DNA of 64,000 nt from Candidatus Methanoplasma cognatum (GCA_009777615.1 WRLM01000004.1:124001-188000); one strand, 5' to 3'. Shown: positions 26,401 through 34,203, counted from the stretch's first letter. Program-made: numbers and translations. The notes: generated by a model from the sequence alone, not told the origin.

Positions 26401-26864
26401 CTGAAAGCGCAGCCTGTCATGCACAGGCTGCTGGCAGAATACACTCCGGCGCCGTTCTCCGTTGTATTGCCGTTATCAAACGTCAGCCCGATCAGCGTCA
26501 GCGTACCGGTATTTGCCCAGCTTGTCAGCAGCCGGAATTCGCTGCTTGCGTTCTTGGTGATGACCACGCCCGCCATGCCGTTGATGGTTATGTCTTTTTG
26601 TACGAATTGGATAGAGTCTGTCAGCGTGATCTCTTCCACACTGGGATCAAAGGTAATGAAGTCGCCGTCCTGCGCGTCCGCCAGCATCTGCCTCAGAGAC
26701 CCGCTGCCGCTGTTGGCATCCGTGGTGACCACGAGTACATTCCCTCCATATCCTCCTCCTTCCGTCGTCGTGGATGTGAAGTTGAGAGTCGCCGCGACGG
26801 TAAGTAGCATCGAGGCCGCTATCACTATCGCCAGTACTTTGTTGCTATTTTTCATTCCGAACAT
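17475..26864 (-). CDS. Giant surface adhesin: beta-helix, MBG/YDG repeats, C-terminal membrane anchor
   Basis: The 3129-residue protein begins with a signal peptide (KVLAIVIAASMLLTVAATL). Residues about 45-1195 form a right-handed beta-helix built from units such as CVFIGNAAGDYGGG, like chlamydial Pmp repeats. Residues about 1196-2575 carry four copies of a 370-residue block with MBG-type (ITYGDTLGDPSA) and YDG-type (DKTYDGSATATAA) domains. Ig-like AEYSFDG repeats, a chitobiase-C-like segment (IYYTLDGSVPTIGSTLY) and X2-like domains follow. A helix at about 3098-3120 (LLWVAVVAVGIVAVCIGGAVV) plus RKNAT anchors it. AGGAGG precedes the ATG. Binding to host or gut glycans is inferred. Confidence 0.88.
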   Translation of the reverse strand: MFGMKNSNKVLAIVIAASMLLTVAATLNFTSTTTEGGGYGGNVLVVTTDANSGSGSLRQMLADAQDGDFITFDPSVEEITLTDSIQFVQKDITINGMAGVVITKNASSEFRLLTSWANTGTLTLIGLTFDNGNTTENGAGVYSASSLCMTGCAFRNNISLGGAGGGAFADGATTLANCTFIGNTSIIGGGLGAANGDAELTGCTFIGNTATSASGGGIYVDSGDAIVTGCTFVGNEASNGGGVYVSNGDAELTGCTFIGNEASNGGGVYVSNGDAIVTSCTFTGNKAIYGSAVDAYNDITITDCGFTDNSSTGGTVYSGNVYAENCSFYADSVSGGNAGVISAIYSAVLYHSTLANNSGGATAYNVNVVSGSITIENCLMTSDTLGGDSNQGVSGDNKLIANYADAFGDNVLTFNYIMPLPGVADGANVIAGHESDAAGNYRGNAGAACLYGAVNWTAMSWIVTNSYNDNTTGSLRNRVGAADSYATAPLPDKRVVYFDAVNTVDGTSVFYIGLTSTAGGGVSFFNDVMIVGRLGSDGDPEVIVDGSGETRVFTHAVPSGTPGTSYYYGLAIMNGYADSSNMGGGIGSNDSIVAQTCVFVANEGGYGGGVIVNGDAVLTNCVFVHNATTDSGGGVYIGGDAKMTNCVFAGNTASAGAGGGAVVVGDANLEGCVFIGNAAGDYGGGLAAFNDANLEGCVFIGNAASNYGGGAYVDNDANLEGCVFIGNGAYRGGGAFVYNNADLEGCVFIGNAAGDYGGGLYVYIDANLQGCVFVDNEAYYGGGAFVYNNADLEGCAFISNESVEFGGGAFVNNDGDLKNCVFTNNTAAHGGGVYVWNGSTLTDCVFIGNIAYTDGHGGGAALVGYSGYIAVMDCTFIDNFSSYAGGGVFAWGDASLTGCVFTGNEADGSNGGGAGLDGISVITNCTFTGNTANGNGGGVYVTDAAFTDCIFTDNAASDTGSGGFGGGACVLKATFTGCVFIGNEAEIDGGGVVSAVGGDVILIDCVFTGNKAHNGAGVSGYGSASLILVNNTFYENISDNIGALSCAEETYIFHTTVTDNIGGGIVAGDNMSAYLYNCIVTGNMYGGTTPLQTYESSLGTIDFTTGSNLIEGESGVTHADVFGTNVFDPLTNTYPVLEGGIADGTASAITDSDLSGFDAGQKAAILAALAYDQTGAVRASAGAVTYGAAEVLSTVKIPATVTVTAPAGITYGDTLGDPSAVASNGGSTFTWFYTGTLSDGSSTTYSSPNKPSEPGNYTVTATLVSNSYEGDGSATFTISPKQLTWNADGTVADKTYDGSATATAATQPTLSGVINSDDVTVSNGTVAFNTANAGTNIAVTASGYGIAGTGAWKYTAPSAQPSFASGTIDKASLTITGASISAKTYDDTTAATVNGVMFSGLAGSDSLTIDTDYTASAVFDTADAGSGKTVTVTVALSGTALANNYAITNSPYSLTGQTIDAATYSGASPNIDQVVINGMTDTFFILLSGLNPSVTVGTLGTVSYSTGTVTDAGSIIDGSPSVSGSTLTVYVNNMPAGSAFSATIPISIITQNYGTIAATVTLQCADKTPVTVTVTAPADITYGGTLGDPSAVASDGGSTFSWFYTGTLSDGTSTAYSSSSKPTEPGNYTITATLVSDYYTGSGSATFTIFPKQLTWVTSGTVTDKTYDGSATATAATQPTLGGVINSDDVTVSNGTVAFNTANAGTNIAVTASGYGIAGTGAWKYTAPSAQPSFANGTIDKASLTIANASVNAKTYDNTTAATVNSVTFSGLAGGESLTLDTDYTASAIFDTADAGSGKTVTVTVALSGTALANNYTVTNSPYSLTAQTIGTATYSGPAPNISQNVLNGFADTFSIPLAFGITVSVGTLGTVSYSTGTVTDAGSIIDGSPSVSGSTLTVGVNNMPVGSTFTATIVISIQTQNYGTIAATVTLQCVDKTPVTVTVTAPADITYGGTLGDPSAVASDGGSTFTWSYTGTLSDGSSTPYSSSSKPTEPGNYTVTATLVSDDYAGSGSATFTIFPKQLTWATSGTVTDKTYDGFATATAATQPTLGGVINSDDVTVSNGTVAFNTANAGTSIGVTASGYGIAGTGAWKYTAPSAQPSFANGTIDKASLTIANASVNAKTYDNTTAATVNGVTFSGLAGGESLVLGTDYTASGVFDNANAGTGKTVTVTVALSGTALANNYAITNSPYSLAGQTIGTATYAGAAPDITKDLLNGDAAGVLGIPLAFGVTVPAGNLGAVSYTVGTVTDTGSIINGSPSISGDTLMVSVNSMPVGSAFTATIDISIQTQNYGTIAATVTLQCVDKTPVTVTVNALGNITYGGTLGNPSASAGAGGNTFTWFYTGTLSDGSSTPYSSSSKPTEPGTYTVTATLVSNDYAGIGSASFTISKKQLTWTAAGTASNKTYDGTAAATATAQPALSGVINSDDVTVSNGTVVFNSANAGTSIGVTAAGYGIAGTDAWKYLVPTAQPMFSNGTISKAGITITNASINAKTYDNTTAATVNSVTFSGLVGGESLVLGTDYTASGVFDNANAGTGKTVTVTVTLGGTALANNYTITNSPYSLAGQTIDKIAGPAAPASVTGSYGTNDNTTFIYTMTPIAGAEYSTDGVTWQDSNVFSGIAPSSSHTFYVRMKETATQEAGAVGNTGAVVFSKLNQAAPPLDYSISSGGFPKTVTITAVTGAEYSFDGGTTWVPTNTYTSPAAENVLLGIRFVDTLTNNASLASTVTVNTDNLPQNPPAAFTLSYAGVGDTSYTVTIPLTAGAEYSFDGITWNTVNTKSCLPGETVTGYKRMADKPGYNASGAVSSTVTLPLFQVKTPTASPNGGTFAATQNVSLSCATAGADIYYTLDGSVPTIGSTLYTGAFTLSATATVKAFAVKTGMTDSAVITMTFTKSSGGGGGGTNNTNASISLSSASFDENTSSVEYRDIVVTLSPGIYTLSAIRLGTYTLNAGTDYTVSGNSYTIKKEYLSTLGAGAYTLTFAMSGGPNPSLSIAVKDTRSGQTEYPVTEQPGPWNGTGGSEWRIDAPGSNFLRLMLVNEVVDTADYTVGENTLITFDESYLGTLAPGIYQYTAEFTDGYATITLEVGTGESGGDNGNVLLWVAVVAVGIVAVCIGGAVVLFRKNAT
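19140..23275 (-). repeat. Four tandem 1.11-kb coding modules in the adhesin
   Basis: Equivalent points recur at 1110-1113-base spacing (for example 19888, 21001, 22111 and 23224 for the same MBG strand). Each module encodes MBG, then YDG, then a segment of about 100 residues ending NYGTIAATVTLQC. Long stretches differ by only a few bases between copies, most clearly in the two middle ones. Confidence 0.85.
24430..24880 (-). repeat. 72-75-base beta-helix coil repeats
   Basis: Six consecutive coils of 24-25 residues read DANLEGCVFIGNAAGDYGGG with small changes. A second shorter set with TGCTFIGNEASNGGGVYVSN lies at about 26030-26300. Near-identity at the DNA level points to recent expansion. 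Confidence 0.8.
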
Positions 26865-26922
26865 GATTCACTCCTCCTGAATATGTACTAAACTTTGTAA
26901 TCGGCACAAGTATCGTCTCGTC

Positions 26923-26944
26923 TCTATATAATTAATATATGCCA
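26923..26944 (-). promoter_or_regulatory. Promoter of the adhesin gene
   Basis: On the minus strand ATATATTAATTATATAG lies about 60-80 bases before the ATG at 26864. Initiation near 26900 gives a leader of about 35 bases ending in the strong site AGGAGGAGTGAATC. Confidence 0.55.
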
Positions 26945-27202
26945 ACAAATGCAGAGGCGGTCGCGCATGCTTCGAACACGGCTCATAACTAGGTATCAAG
27001 GCTGCGCAGGATCTTATTCGATTTCCTTTACTAAAAAGTGTGCTTTACGGAAAGCCGGCATCTTTTACAGGGTGGAAGGGCGGCTCTGCGCTTTCATGTG
27101 CGGATGCCGCGCAACAATCCTCAGAAAACGGCAGCCGCGTCCGGAGCAGAACAGGCGGCATCAGTCGGAATAAGGCCCTTATGGCATAATGGGTGTAGGA
27201 GG
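26945..27202. other. Intergenic region without a recognisable gene
   Basis: Between the adhesin promoter and the next stop I see only short unsupported readings on both strands. No tRNA, long hairpin or inverted repeat with terminal symmetry is evident. Confidence 0.4.
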
Positions 27203-28180
27203 TCAATCGCCCAGCCGATTCAGCAGCCTTATGCATAAAAAGGACAAATAGGGCGATACGGTCTTCTTCTGCCCAAAATCCCATTCTTTGCATTTTTGAT
27301 AAACGGATTCAGGAGTGAACATGCCGTTTTCGTCCCGCCTCTTTTTAATGATCTCGATCATTTCACAAAACCTTTCGTCGGATCTTACGCACTCAAACTT
27401 ACTGAGGCAGTCGGCGACGCCCACGATATCATACCACATCGCCGGCGCTTTCAGTTTGCGGAAGTCGGTGCCCATGTAGAACATATACGGATGTCTCTCA
27501 AGGCTGTTCTCCCAAAGAGAAAGAATAACCTCAGTACCTTTCCTGACGGCGTCGCTATTTCTGTATTCTTCAATTTCAGCCATAAGGTTCAGCATGATCA
27601 GCGTCGCGTAGGGGCAGCAGTCATCCTTCCTCCCCGGCCCTCTGAATGACCCATGTACTTCCGACACGGAGCAGGGGAAGCCATGTTCCCGGTTCAGGGC
27701 CGCTAACCGGTCCGCACCCTGCTTGATATGCTGCCGATAGTCTACATCGGCCTTAAGCAGCGCCGTCAGCAGCAGAGGGGCGTCGCACAGACACCAGCCG
27801 AACACGTTCTCGCCGTTTCCCCCGTAGTGCTTCGGTATGTTCGTCAGAGACTGGTATACTCCGGACCCGTCCTTGTGGTCCATGATCCGGTTCACTGCGT
27901 TCCTGATCTCAGGCACGTCCGTATCAAGACCGATGTCAAGCAGGAACAGAAGTTTATGTATGGGCAGGTCTGGGTTTTTATGATTGGTCACCAGCATACT
28001 GTGGAAGTCGGAAACATCCTTCAGATAACTTTGGATCCTCTTATCTTTCAGCATCTCTTGCCTGAGACCGGCTAGATCCTCTTTGCTTTCATTGAGTATG
28101 TTCGATCTGATTGCATACTGCAGCCACGGCTCGCTTATGGATAATAGTTTTTCGATCACCGTGTTCACCCTACGTTGCAA
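27203..28180 (-). CDS. Terpenoid-cyclase-like alpha/alpha toroid protein
   Basis: The 325-residue protein begins MQRRVNTVIEKLLSISEPWL. It has repeated helical hairpins with glycine-rich turns (VYQSLTNIPKHYGGNGENVF; GFPCSVSEVHGSFRGPGRKD) reminiscent of the prenyltransferase/squalene-cyclase toroid. Similar proteins in anaerobes are sometimes labelled only as prenyltransferase-like. I see no cyclase DXDD motif, so an enzymatic cyclase role is doubtful. It stands alone between the adhesin and the fen-rpe pair. Confidence 0.6.
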   Translation of the reverse strand: MQRRVNTVIEKLLSISEPWLQYAIRSNILNESKEDLAGLRQEMLKDKRIQSYLKDVSDFHSMLVTNHKNPDLPIHKLLFLLDIGLDTDVPEIRNAVNRIMDHKDGSGVYQSLTNIPKHYGGNGENVFGWCLCDAPLLLTALLKADVDYRQHIKQGADRLAALNREHGFPCSVSEVHGSFRGPGRKDDCCPYATLIMLNLMAEIEEYRNSDAVRKGTEVILSLWENSLERHPYMFYMGTDFRKLKAPAMWYDIVGVADCLSKFECVRSDERFCEMIEIIKKRRDENGMFTPESVYQKCKEWDFGQKKTVSPYLSFLCIRLLNRLGD

Positions 28181-28274
28181 TGCGGCTCAGCATCATCTGT
28201 ATGAACGGAGTTTTGCTATATATTGCTGCTGTTCTTCTTATCTTACTATTAGATGATATGAAATGCCGCTGAGT

Positions 28275-29303
28275 TCAGAACCAGGAATCAAGGCTGCGCT
28301 GGCTCTTCCTTGATCTCATGCTCTTTCTGGACGCTTCGATCCTGTCCAGGGTGCTTTCCACCCTATCTCTGGAGAAGTCGTACCCCTCCAGCATCTCGAT
28401 GACCGCCCCCCTGTCCATCTCGGCGGGCTGGGCGGAATAATCGTCCGTATATCCGCTGCTCAGGAAGATATCCCTTATCTCTTGGAAGGAAGGTATCTCT
28501 ATCGACAGATGCGACATCGCGCCTTCGAGGTCCCCGTGGTCCTTGATGAGTTTCAGACTCTTCTTCGGACCTATTCCCGGAACTCCGGGGTTGAAATCTG
28601 TCCCGATCAGTATGCACATATCTACAAGCTGCTCCCTTGTGACGCAGAGAGAATCAAGAAACTCCTTTGAGTCGATGATCTCCGTCTTCACGTCCTTGTA
28701 CTGATCCTTTCCCGGGATCTTCCTTCTGCCGGTGATGGTCATGTTCCTTACCAGAGTGGGGGTCCCGAACAGTATGGAATCGAAATCCTGCGACGCGGAC
28801 GCCCACACGTCTCCTTTTAAACACATGTATGCGGCCTGGGCCTCGCCGTCGGCCGGGGCGTCTATTATCGGGAGGCCGAGGTATGATATCAGTTCTTTCG
28901 ACGATTCTCTGATCTCTTTGGTCATACGCGATGTCTGTTGCGCTTTGGAGAATGCTTTCTTAAGGTCGCCCTCCTCGATAGCGTACTCCCATTCCGCCAT
29001 CGCTTTATCGCGTCTCTCTTTCCTTTCAGCGAGCGTGGCCATCTTCAGCTCATGCGGTTTCCCGTCAAAAACGAAAGAAGGTTCTATCCCCTGCGCTATT
29101 AAATTAGAGGTTCTGTACAGGATCCCTGACAGGTGAGACGTCACCCTCCCGCTCCCGTCGCAGAGAGGGGACCCGTCCGGCTGCCTGATTATGGAAAGGA
29201 ACTGGTATATCGTGTTGTAGGCGTCGACCGCCACGCTCTTCCCCTCCAGTTCGGACAGCTCCGCCGTATCTGGTTCGATCAGTCCGGAAAGATTCACACC
29301 CAT
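28275..29303 (-). CDS. fen: Flap endonuclease 1
   Basis: This is a 342-residue structure-specific 5' nuclease for Okazaki fragment and repair processing. The N-terminal region has AVDAYNTIYQFL and the XPG-I region has DAPADGEAQAAYM. A helix-hairpin-helix lies at about residues 235-260 (IGTDFNPGVPGIGPKKSLKL). The last residues QRSLDSWF form a PCNA-interacting PIP box. It starts 9 bases downstream of the rpe stop, so the pair is probably one transcript. Confidence 0.96.
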   Translation of the reverse strand: MGVNLSGLIEPDTAELSELEGKSVAVDAYNTIYQFLSIIRQPDGSPLCDGSGRVTSHLSGILYRTSNLIAQGIEPSFVFDGKPHELKMATLAERKERRDKAMAEWEYAIEEGDLKKAFSKAQQTSRMTKEIRESSKELISYLGLPIIDAPADGEAQAAYMCLKGDVWASASQDFDSILFGTPTLVRNMTITGRRKIPGKDQYKDVKTEIIDSKEFLDSLCVTREQLVDMCILIGTDFNPGVPGIGPKKSLKLIKDHGDLEGAMSHLSIEIPSFQEIRDIFLSSGYTDDYSAQPAEMDRGAVIEMLEGYDFSRDRVESTLDRIEASRKSMRSRKSQRSLDSWF

Positions 29304-29312
29304 TTTCAGACC

Positions 29313-29978
29313 TCACTTTCCGGCGTCCGGCCCGTATGTTTTCCAGAGGGCTATCTCTTTTCCCATATCCTTAAGACCGAACAGAGAACTCCCGGCCGCA
29401 AGCACGGTCGCGCCGGCGTCAACGCATCTTTTTCCCGTTTCGCGGTTGATCCCGCCGTCGACGGATATCTCCAGCTTCGGGTTCTGAGATTCGGCGTACT
29501 CCCTTATTCGGGCGATCTTCGATAGCCCAATCTCTTGAAAACTCTGTCCGCCGAAGCCGGCCTCCACAGTCATGATGAGTACAAGATCCACAAGGTCAAG
29601 GTAAGGATCCAGACTCTCCACCGGGATCCCCGGGTTCAGGGTGATTCCCGGTCTCACTCCGAGATCCCTGATCTCTTTCAGGGTCTCTTTCACATCCCCT
29701 CCCGCGTCCACGTGTATCGTGAGCATGTCAGAGCCGGCCTCCGCGAATCTTTTCACATATTTCTTAGGCTCTCGGATCATAAGATGGACGTCAAAAGGAA
29801 TATTCGTCACTTTTCTTATAGACTCGATCACAGGCGGACCCATGGTTATATTAGGCACGAAAACGCCGTCCATGACGTCGAGGTGCGCCCAGTCCGCGCC
29901 GGCGGTCTCTATTCTCCGGATCTCCTCCCCCAGTTTGGAGAAATCTGCGGACAGCAGGGACGGCGCGACCTTTGTCAT
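29313..29978 (-). CDS. rpe: Ribulose-phosphate 3-epimerase
   Basis: The 221-residue TIM-barrel enzyme interconverts ribulose 5-phosphate and xylulose 5-phosphate. It starts MTKVAPSLLSADFSKLGEEI and has HLDVMDGVFVPNITMGPPVI with the metal-binding His and Asp, VHLMI, TVEAGFGGQSF and SVDGGI with the second catalytic Asp. The ATG at 29978 matches the family N terminus; a reading with 34 more upstream codons is unlikely. Upstream gene of the fen pair. Confidence 0.93.
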   Translation of the reverse strand: MTKVAPSLLSADFSKLGEEIRRIETAGADWAHLDVMDGVFVPNITMGPPVIESIRKVTNIPFDVHLMIREPKKYVKRFAEAGSDMLTIHVDAGGDVKETLKEIRDLGVRPGITLNPGIPVESLDPYLDLVDLVLIMTVEAGFGGQSFQEIGLSKIARIREYAESQNPKLEISVDGGINRETGKRCVDAGATVLAAGSSLFGLKDMGKEIALWKTYGPDAGK

Positions 29979-30073
29979 GGCAGGGCTATCGCTCTTCTCT
30001 GATTTATATTTGGATGCGGCTTGTTTTGAGTCATAACAAGAAAATAATATATCCCACAGGGCGATTAAGCGAT

Positions 30074-30286
30074 ATGGCATTGACGAAGCACGATAAGGCG
30101 GCGGATGTTTGCGGCGTGGTCAACTGTGACAAAGAGGCTGAGAGATCCATAAGCCTGAAACAGTTCTCGCGGTCTTCGCTGAAGCTCAAGGACCCCGGAG
30201 TAAGAAGCGCGCACCTCTGCAAAGAGCACTACAAAGAATTCAAGAAAGAGACGAAGACAAGCAGAGAGCTTGATCAATATCACTGA
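30074..30286 (+). CDS. Small conserved zinc-finger-like protein
   Basis: The 70-residue basic protein begins MALTKHDKAADVCGVVNCDK and has a C-x4-C pair near residues 13-18 and a C-x2-H pair in AHLCKEHYKEFKKETK. It looks like a short archaeal zinc finger, but I cannot assign a function. It is divergent from rpe and lies 10 bases before the RNase Z start, suggesting cotranscription. Confidence 0.7.
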   Translation: MALTKHDKAADVCGVVNCDKEAERSISLKQFSRSSLKLKDPGVRSAHLCKEHYKEFKKETKTSRELDQYH

Positions 30287-30296
30287 ACGGGGAACC

Positions 30297-31241
30297 ATGC
30301 TGGAGATCCTGTTCCTTGGCACAGGGGCAAGCATCCCCTCGAGAGAGAGGGCGATGCCTTGCGTGGCGGTCCGCTGCGGCACGGAGATAATTCTCTTTGA
30401 CTGCGGGGAAGGGACCCAAAGACAGATGATGATCTCCCCGCTCTCATTCATGAAAGTAAAGGGGATATTCATCACGCATATGCACGGCGACCATTTCCTC
30501 GGACTTCCGGGGCTCCTCCAGACGATGGGCCTCTCCGGAAGAAAGGACAGGCTGCTGGTGTGCGGTCCGGAGGGACTGTCTGCGGGCCTTGACGCGATCC
30601 TTTCCGTATGCGAAGGGGACATCGGATATGAGCTTGAGGTAAGGGAGCTCTCTCACGGAGAAAGGATGGAGTTCGACGGGTTCACCGTGTCGGCTTTCAG
30701 GACGGATCACACCGCGCCGTCCTTCGGCTACAAGCTGTCCGAGAAGGATGCGAAGGGCAGGTTCAATAAGAAAAAGGCGATGGAGCTGGGTCTGAGTCCC
30801 GGCCCCGACTATTCTAAACTGCATGCCGGCGAAACGGTGAGGGGCGTGACCCCCGAAATGGTCATAGGTCCGTCAAGGCCGGGATACAGCGTGGTCTATT
30901 CGGGCGACACCGTTCCGTGCGCAGAACTGTCGGACGCCGCCGCGGGGGCGGACATACTCATACACGAATCCACCTTTTCCGAAAAGGAATCAAAGCTCGC
31001 GTCGGACCATAAGCACTCCACTTCCGTCCAGGCGGCCGAAACGGCCGAAAGATGCGGCTGCGGGATGCTGTTCCTGATACACATAAGCAACAGATACGAT
31101 GACAAAGGGATCATAGAGGAAGAGGCCAAGGCGGTGTTCGGGAACTCCGTCGTCCCGGGTGACATGGACATGTATACGGTATCGGACAGAACGCCGAAGG
31201 AAGGCCGCGGCTTCCGCCGTCTCCCGCCAAAAGGCTCATAA
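30297..31241 (+). CDS. rnz: Ribonuclease Z
   Basis: The 314-residue metallo-beta-lactamase nuclease removes tRNA 3' trailers. It begins MLEILFLGTGASIPSRERAM and has ITHMHGDHFLGLPGLLQTM, the zinc-binding HxHxDH motif, at about residues 60-66. It later has FRTDHTAPSFGYKL, YSGDTVPC and a terminal HKHSTS. ATG 30297 fits the family start, which begins with a beta strand at LEILFLG. Intact and of normal size. Confidence 0.94.
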   Translation: MLEILFLGTGASIPSRERAMPCVAVRCGTEIILFDCGEGTQRQMMISPLSFMKVKGIFITHMHGDHFLGLPGLLQTMGLSGRKDRLLVCGPEGLSAGLDAILSVCEGDIGYELEVRELSHGERMEFDGFTVSAFRTDHTAPSFGYKLSEKDAKGRFNKKKAMELGLSPGPDYSKLHAGETVRGVTPEMVIGPSRPGYSVVYSGDTVPCAELSDAAAGADILIHESTFSEKESKLASDHKHSTSVQAAETAERCGCGMLFLIHISNRYDDKGIIEEEAKAVFGNSVVPGDMDMYTVSDRTPKEGRGFRRLPPKGS

Positions 31242-31333
31242 TAAAAATAAAATAATACACGCCTATTACTTTATTAATAAGGCATGATAAATGCCAGCAA
31301 AACGGATTTTATGTGCACGAAGAAGGGACAAAA

Positions 31334-32560
31334 ATGGCCAAGAAGAATATCCACGTGAACGGCGTCGATGAGATACCGCTGCCTAAAAGGAACATTGAGA
31401 TCGTAGAAAGGAAAGGAATAGGACATCCGGACAGCGTTGCCGACGCTCTCGCCGAAGAGGTGAGCAAAGCTCTCTGTAAGATGTATGTCAAAGAGTATGG
31501 GCACATCCTCCATCATAACACAGATGAGACCCAGATCGCCGCAGGCGAGTCGGCCCCAAGATTCGGCGGGGGCCACGTCATAGATCCGTCATTCATTCTT
31601 TTGGTGGGCCGTACGACCACCCATATCGACGAAGGGAAGGACCGCAAGTCCCTTCCCTGCAAGCCGACCGCCCTCAAGGCCGCCAGAAAGTATCTGGACA
31701 AAACGTTCCCGAATCTGGACGTGGATTCGGAGGTCATACTGGATGCAAAATTCGGAATGGGGTCCGACGACCTCACCGGAGTGTATAAAGCATCGGGCCA
31801 TCTGGCGAATGATACTTCCTTCGGCGTCGGATATGCGCCGTACTCGATAACGGACAAGCTTGTCCTGAAGACCGAGGAATACATAAACGGCGCTCTGAAG
31901 AAGAAGCTGCCGGAGAGCGGGCAGGACGTCAAAGTGATGGCGTCCAGGATCGGCAACGAGGTGACGCTCACGGTGGCATGCGCGATGGTCGACAAGTACA
32001 TAGAAGATGCGGTAGCGTACAAATCGGCGGTGGAGCATCTGCACAGCGCGACGCTCGACAACGCACTGAAGGTCGTAGGTTCGCAGAAGGTAGATATCAA
32101 ACTCCATGTCAACACCGGGGACGACTACAAGAAAAAGGTCTACTATCTGACATGTACGGGTATGTCCCAGGAAATGGGCGACGACGGATCCGTAGGAAGG
32201 GGCAACAGGTGCAACGGTCTTATAACACCATACCGGCCCATGTCAATGGAGGCCACCTCCGGAAAGAATCCCATCACTCACATAGGGAAGATATACAACA
32301 TAATGTCCAAGCTGATCGCGGATGACATCGCAAAGAACATCGGAGGGGATGCGGAGATACGCGTAAGGCTCCTTTCACAGATAGGTAAGCCGGTATCCGA
32401 GCCGCTCAATGCGTCTATAGATATAGTGACCGTGGGCGCCGATTCCGATCCCAGGCTCACTAAGTGGAAGTCGGACGCTGAAATGATCGCAAAGGACTGG
32501 TTGGACAACATAGATAAAGTCACAGAGCTTATCATCAACGGAAAGGTCAGGACATTCTGA
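31334..32560 (+). CDS. mat: S-adenosylmethionine synthetase, archaeal type
   Basis: The 408-residue enzyme makes SAM from ATP and methionine. It belongs to the divergent archaeal family: [48 protein letters not shown] and [23 protein letters not shown] 31334 has AAGGGA 5 bases upstream; an in-frame GTG at 31313 would add seven residues. An AT-rich promoter region (TTTATTAATAAG near 31270) precedes it. A wHTH-DUF4443 gene follows after 26 bases. Confidence 0.95.
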   Translation: MAKKNIHVNGVDEIPLPKRNIEIVERKGIGHPDSVADALAEEVSKALCKMYVKEYGHILHHNTDETQIAAGESAPRFGGGHVIDPSFILLVGRTTTHIDEGKDRKSLPCKPTALKAARKYLDKTFPNLDVDSEVILDAKFGMGSDDLTGVYKASGHLANDTSFGVGYAPYSITDKLVLKTEEYINGALKKKLPESGQDVKVMASRIGNEVTLTVACAMVDKYIEDAVAYKSAVEHLHSATLDNALKVVGSQKVDIKLHVNTGDDYKKKVYYLTCTGMSQEMGDDGSVGRGNRCNGLITPYRPMSMEATSGKNPITHIGKIYNIMSKLIADDIAKNIGGDAEIRVRLLSQIGKPVSEPLNASIDIVTVGADSDPRLTKWKSDAEMIAKDWLDNIDKVTELIINGKVRTF

Positions 32561-32586
32561 CCGCCCACATCATCTGAGGAGTCGAA

Positions 32587-33171
32587 ATGAAGATAATGGA
32601 AGTTCCGCAGTTCGGGCCGATGTTCAGATTCAATGACGCAAGCATATACTGGGCCCTCCACGTCCTGTCAGACGGCAAGAGAGTGGGCAGGAAGAAGCTG
32701 GCCGAGATGGTGGGCATCGGGGAAGGAAGCATGAGAAGGATCATCGACACGCTGAAAGACTGGAACTTCGTAATAGTGAAACAGACCGGCATAACGATAA
32801 CGAAGGCCGGTCAAGCGTTCCTCAATCAGATCCCGATAAGGGTCGTGAACGTAGAGATAGGCGAATCGGCCGTCGGAGATTATTCCCAGGGCATTCTCGT
32901 TATGGGAGTGGCCGAGAAGGTGCACAACGGTATGCAGCAGAGAGACGCCGGGATCAAGGTCGGAGCGATCGGCTGCACCACCGTCGTCATCAGGGACGGG
33001 GTCCTGATGATACCGCCGGACTGGAACATAGACGAGAGGAACCCGGACCTTGCGTACAGGATACGTAAAGAAACAGGCATAACCCAGAATGATGTGATCA
33101 TCGTGGGGAGCGCCAATAAGAGGACCCTCGCGGCGGAAGCGGCGATAAACGCGGCGTTCGAACTAATTTGA
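32587..33171 (+). CDS. Winged-helix plus DUF4443 regulator
   Basis: The 194-residue protein has an N-terminal winged helix (about residues 15-78: LADMVGIGEG-like recognition region, RRIIDTLKDWNFVIVKQTG). It continues into a C-terminal DUF4443 domain with GAIGCTTVVIRDGVLMIPPD and VIIVGSANKRTLAAEAAINA. The combination suggests a ligand-responsive transcription regulator (inference). It follows SAM synthetase closely, so it may respond to a product of that pathway. No operator is obvious. Confidence 0.75.
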   Translation: MKIMEVPQFGPMFRFNDASIYWALHVLSDGKRVGRKKLAEMVGIGEGSMRRIIDTLKDWNFVIVKQTGITITKAGQAFLNQIPIRVVNVEIGESAVGDYSQGILVMGVAEKVHNGMQQRDAGIKVGAIGCTTVVIRDGVLMIPPDWNIDERNPDLAYRIRKETGITQNDVIIVGSANKRTLAAEAAINAAFELI

Positions 33172-33192
33172 AACCTTTTACAAACCACGACA

Positions 33193-34149
33193 ATGTCAAT
33201 AAAGCATCTTTTCAGTTATTCGGTGTGTCAGCCCCTTGATGAGCTTCCGCGCGGCGGGGACGGCCTGAAAGATATAGGATGCGACGGCGTGGAGCTGTTC
33301 ACTCTTTTTGAAAAGGTGCCGCAGATATACAGGAAGATATCGCCGTCGGTCCATCTTCCATTCGCTATCGATTGGTACAGCGGATGGACCGGCACAGCCG
33401 ACCTCGGTGAGTTCACCGAAGAGAATGTGAGGCCCGTCATGTACGGGAGGGACAGGGACGAGATCGTGAAGAACCTAAAGGCCGCCATAGAGCATGCGGC
33501 GGATATAGAGCCGGCATACGGGGTCCTTCACGCAGGCAATACGAATCTGGACGAAGTGATGCTCAGAAAGCAGACCGGCGACAGCAGGGAGATCCTCAGA
33601 GCGTTCTGCGAGATGGTGAATCAGGTGGTCTCCAGATTCAAAGGCGGCGAGCCGCCTTTCAAACTGGCCTTCGAGAACCTGTGGTGGCCGGGGCTGAGGC
33701 TGCGGGACCCCTGGGAGTACAGGCTCATCAGTTCCCGCTTGGAGTTCGACAACTGGGGGTTCTGTCTCGATACGGGCCATTTGATGAACACGCTTCCGGA
33801 CGCATATGACGAACCCACATGCGTTGAGAGGTTGCTAGAGATATTCGACGGGTATCCGGATGACATGAAGGAGCGTATAGGCACAATGCATCTGCATCTT
33901 AGCACCAGCGCGGAATACAGGAACACCTTCGAAGAGGCGATAAGGCCTCCGGGCGAGACCATGGCCGATACCATATCCAGATCATATCCCCACATAGCTA
34001 AGATAGATCAGCACAAACCATTCTCCACAGACGGATGCAGACTGCTCGTGGACGCTCTTTCCCCCGATTTCGTGACCCATGAGATGATGGGATCGAGAAC
34101 GGACGATGTGATCGGGGACTTCCTTCAGCAAAGGTCGTTCTTCCCCTGA
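33193..34149 (+). CDS. TIM-barrel sugar phosphate isomerase/epimerase-like protein
   Basis: The 318-residue protein begins MSIKHLFSYSVCQPLDELPR. Motifs of the xylose-isomerase-like/AP-endonuclease-2 superfamily include HLPFAIDWY, VLHAGNTN, LAFENLWWPG with the metal-ligand Glu, CLDTGHLMN and MHLHLS. The substrate cannot be read from sequence. It follows the DUF4443 gene by 21 bases. The hydrolase/isomerase fold call is secure, the reaction is not. Confidence 0.75.
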   Translation: MSIKHLFSYSVCQPLDELPRGGDGLKDIGCDGVELFTLFEKVPQIYRKISPSVHLPFAIDWYSGWTGTADLGEFTEENVRPVMYGRDRDEIVKNLKAAIEHAADIEPAYGVLHAGNTNLDEVMLRKQTGDSREILRAFCEMVNQVVSRFKGGEPPFKLAFENLWWPGLRLRDPWEYRLISSRLEFDNWGFCLDTGHLMNTLPDAYDEPTCVERLLEIFDGYPDDMKERIGTMHLHLSTSAEYRNTFEEAIRPPGETMADTISRSYPHIAKIDQHKPFSTDGCRLLVDALSPDFVTHEMMGSRTDDVIGDFLQQRSFFP

Positions 34150-34160
34150 GGTGACGAATC

Positions 34161-34171
34161 TTATAAATAAT
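34161..34171 (+). promoter_or_regulatory. TATA box of the L40e gene
   Basis: CTTATAAATAA lies about 38 bases before the L40e ATG. The short leader contains AGAGGAA as a ribosome-binding site. Confidence 0.55.
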
Positions 34172-34203
34172 ACTTCAATAATGGACTGCCAGAGGAATAA
34201 AAA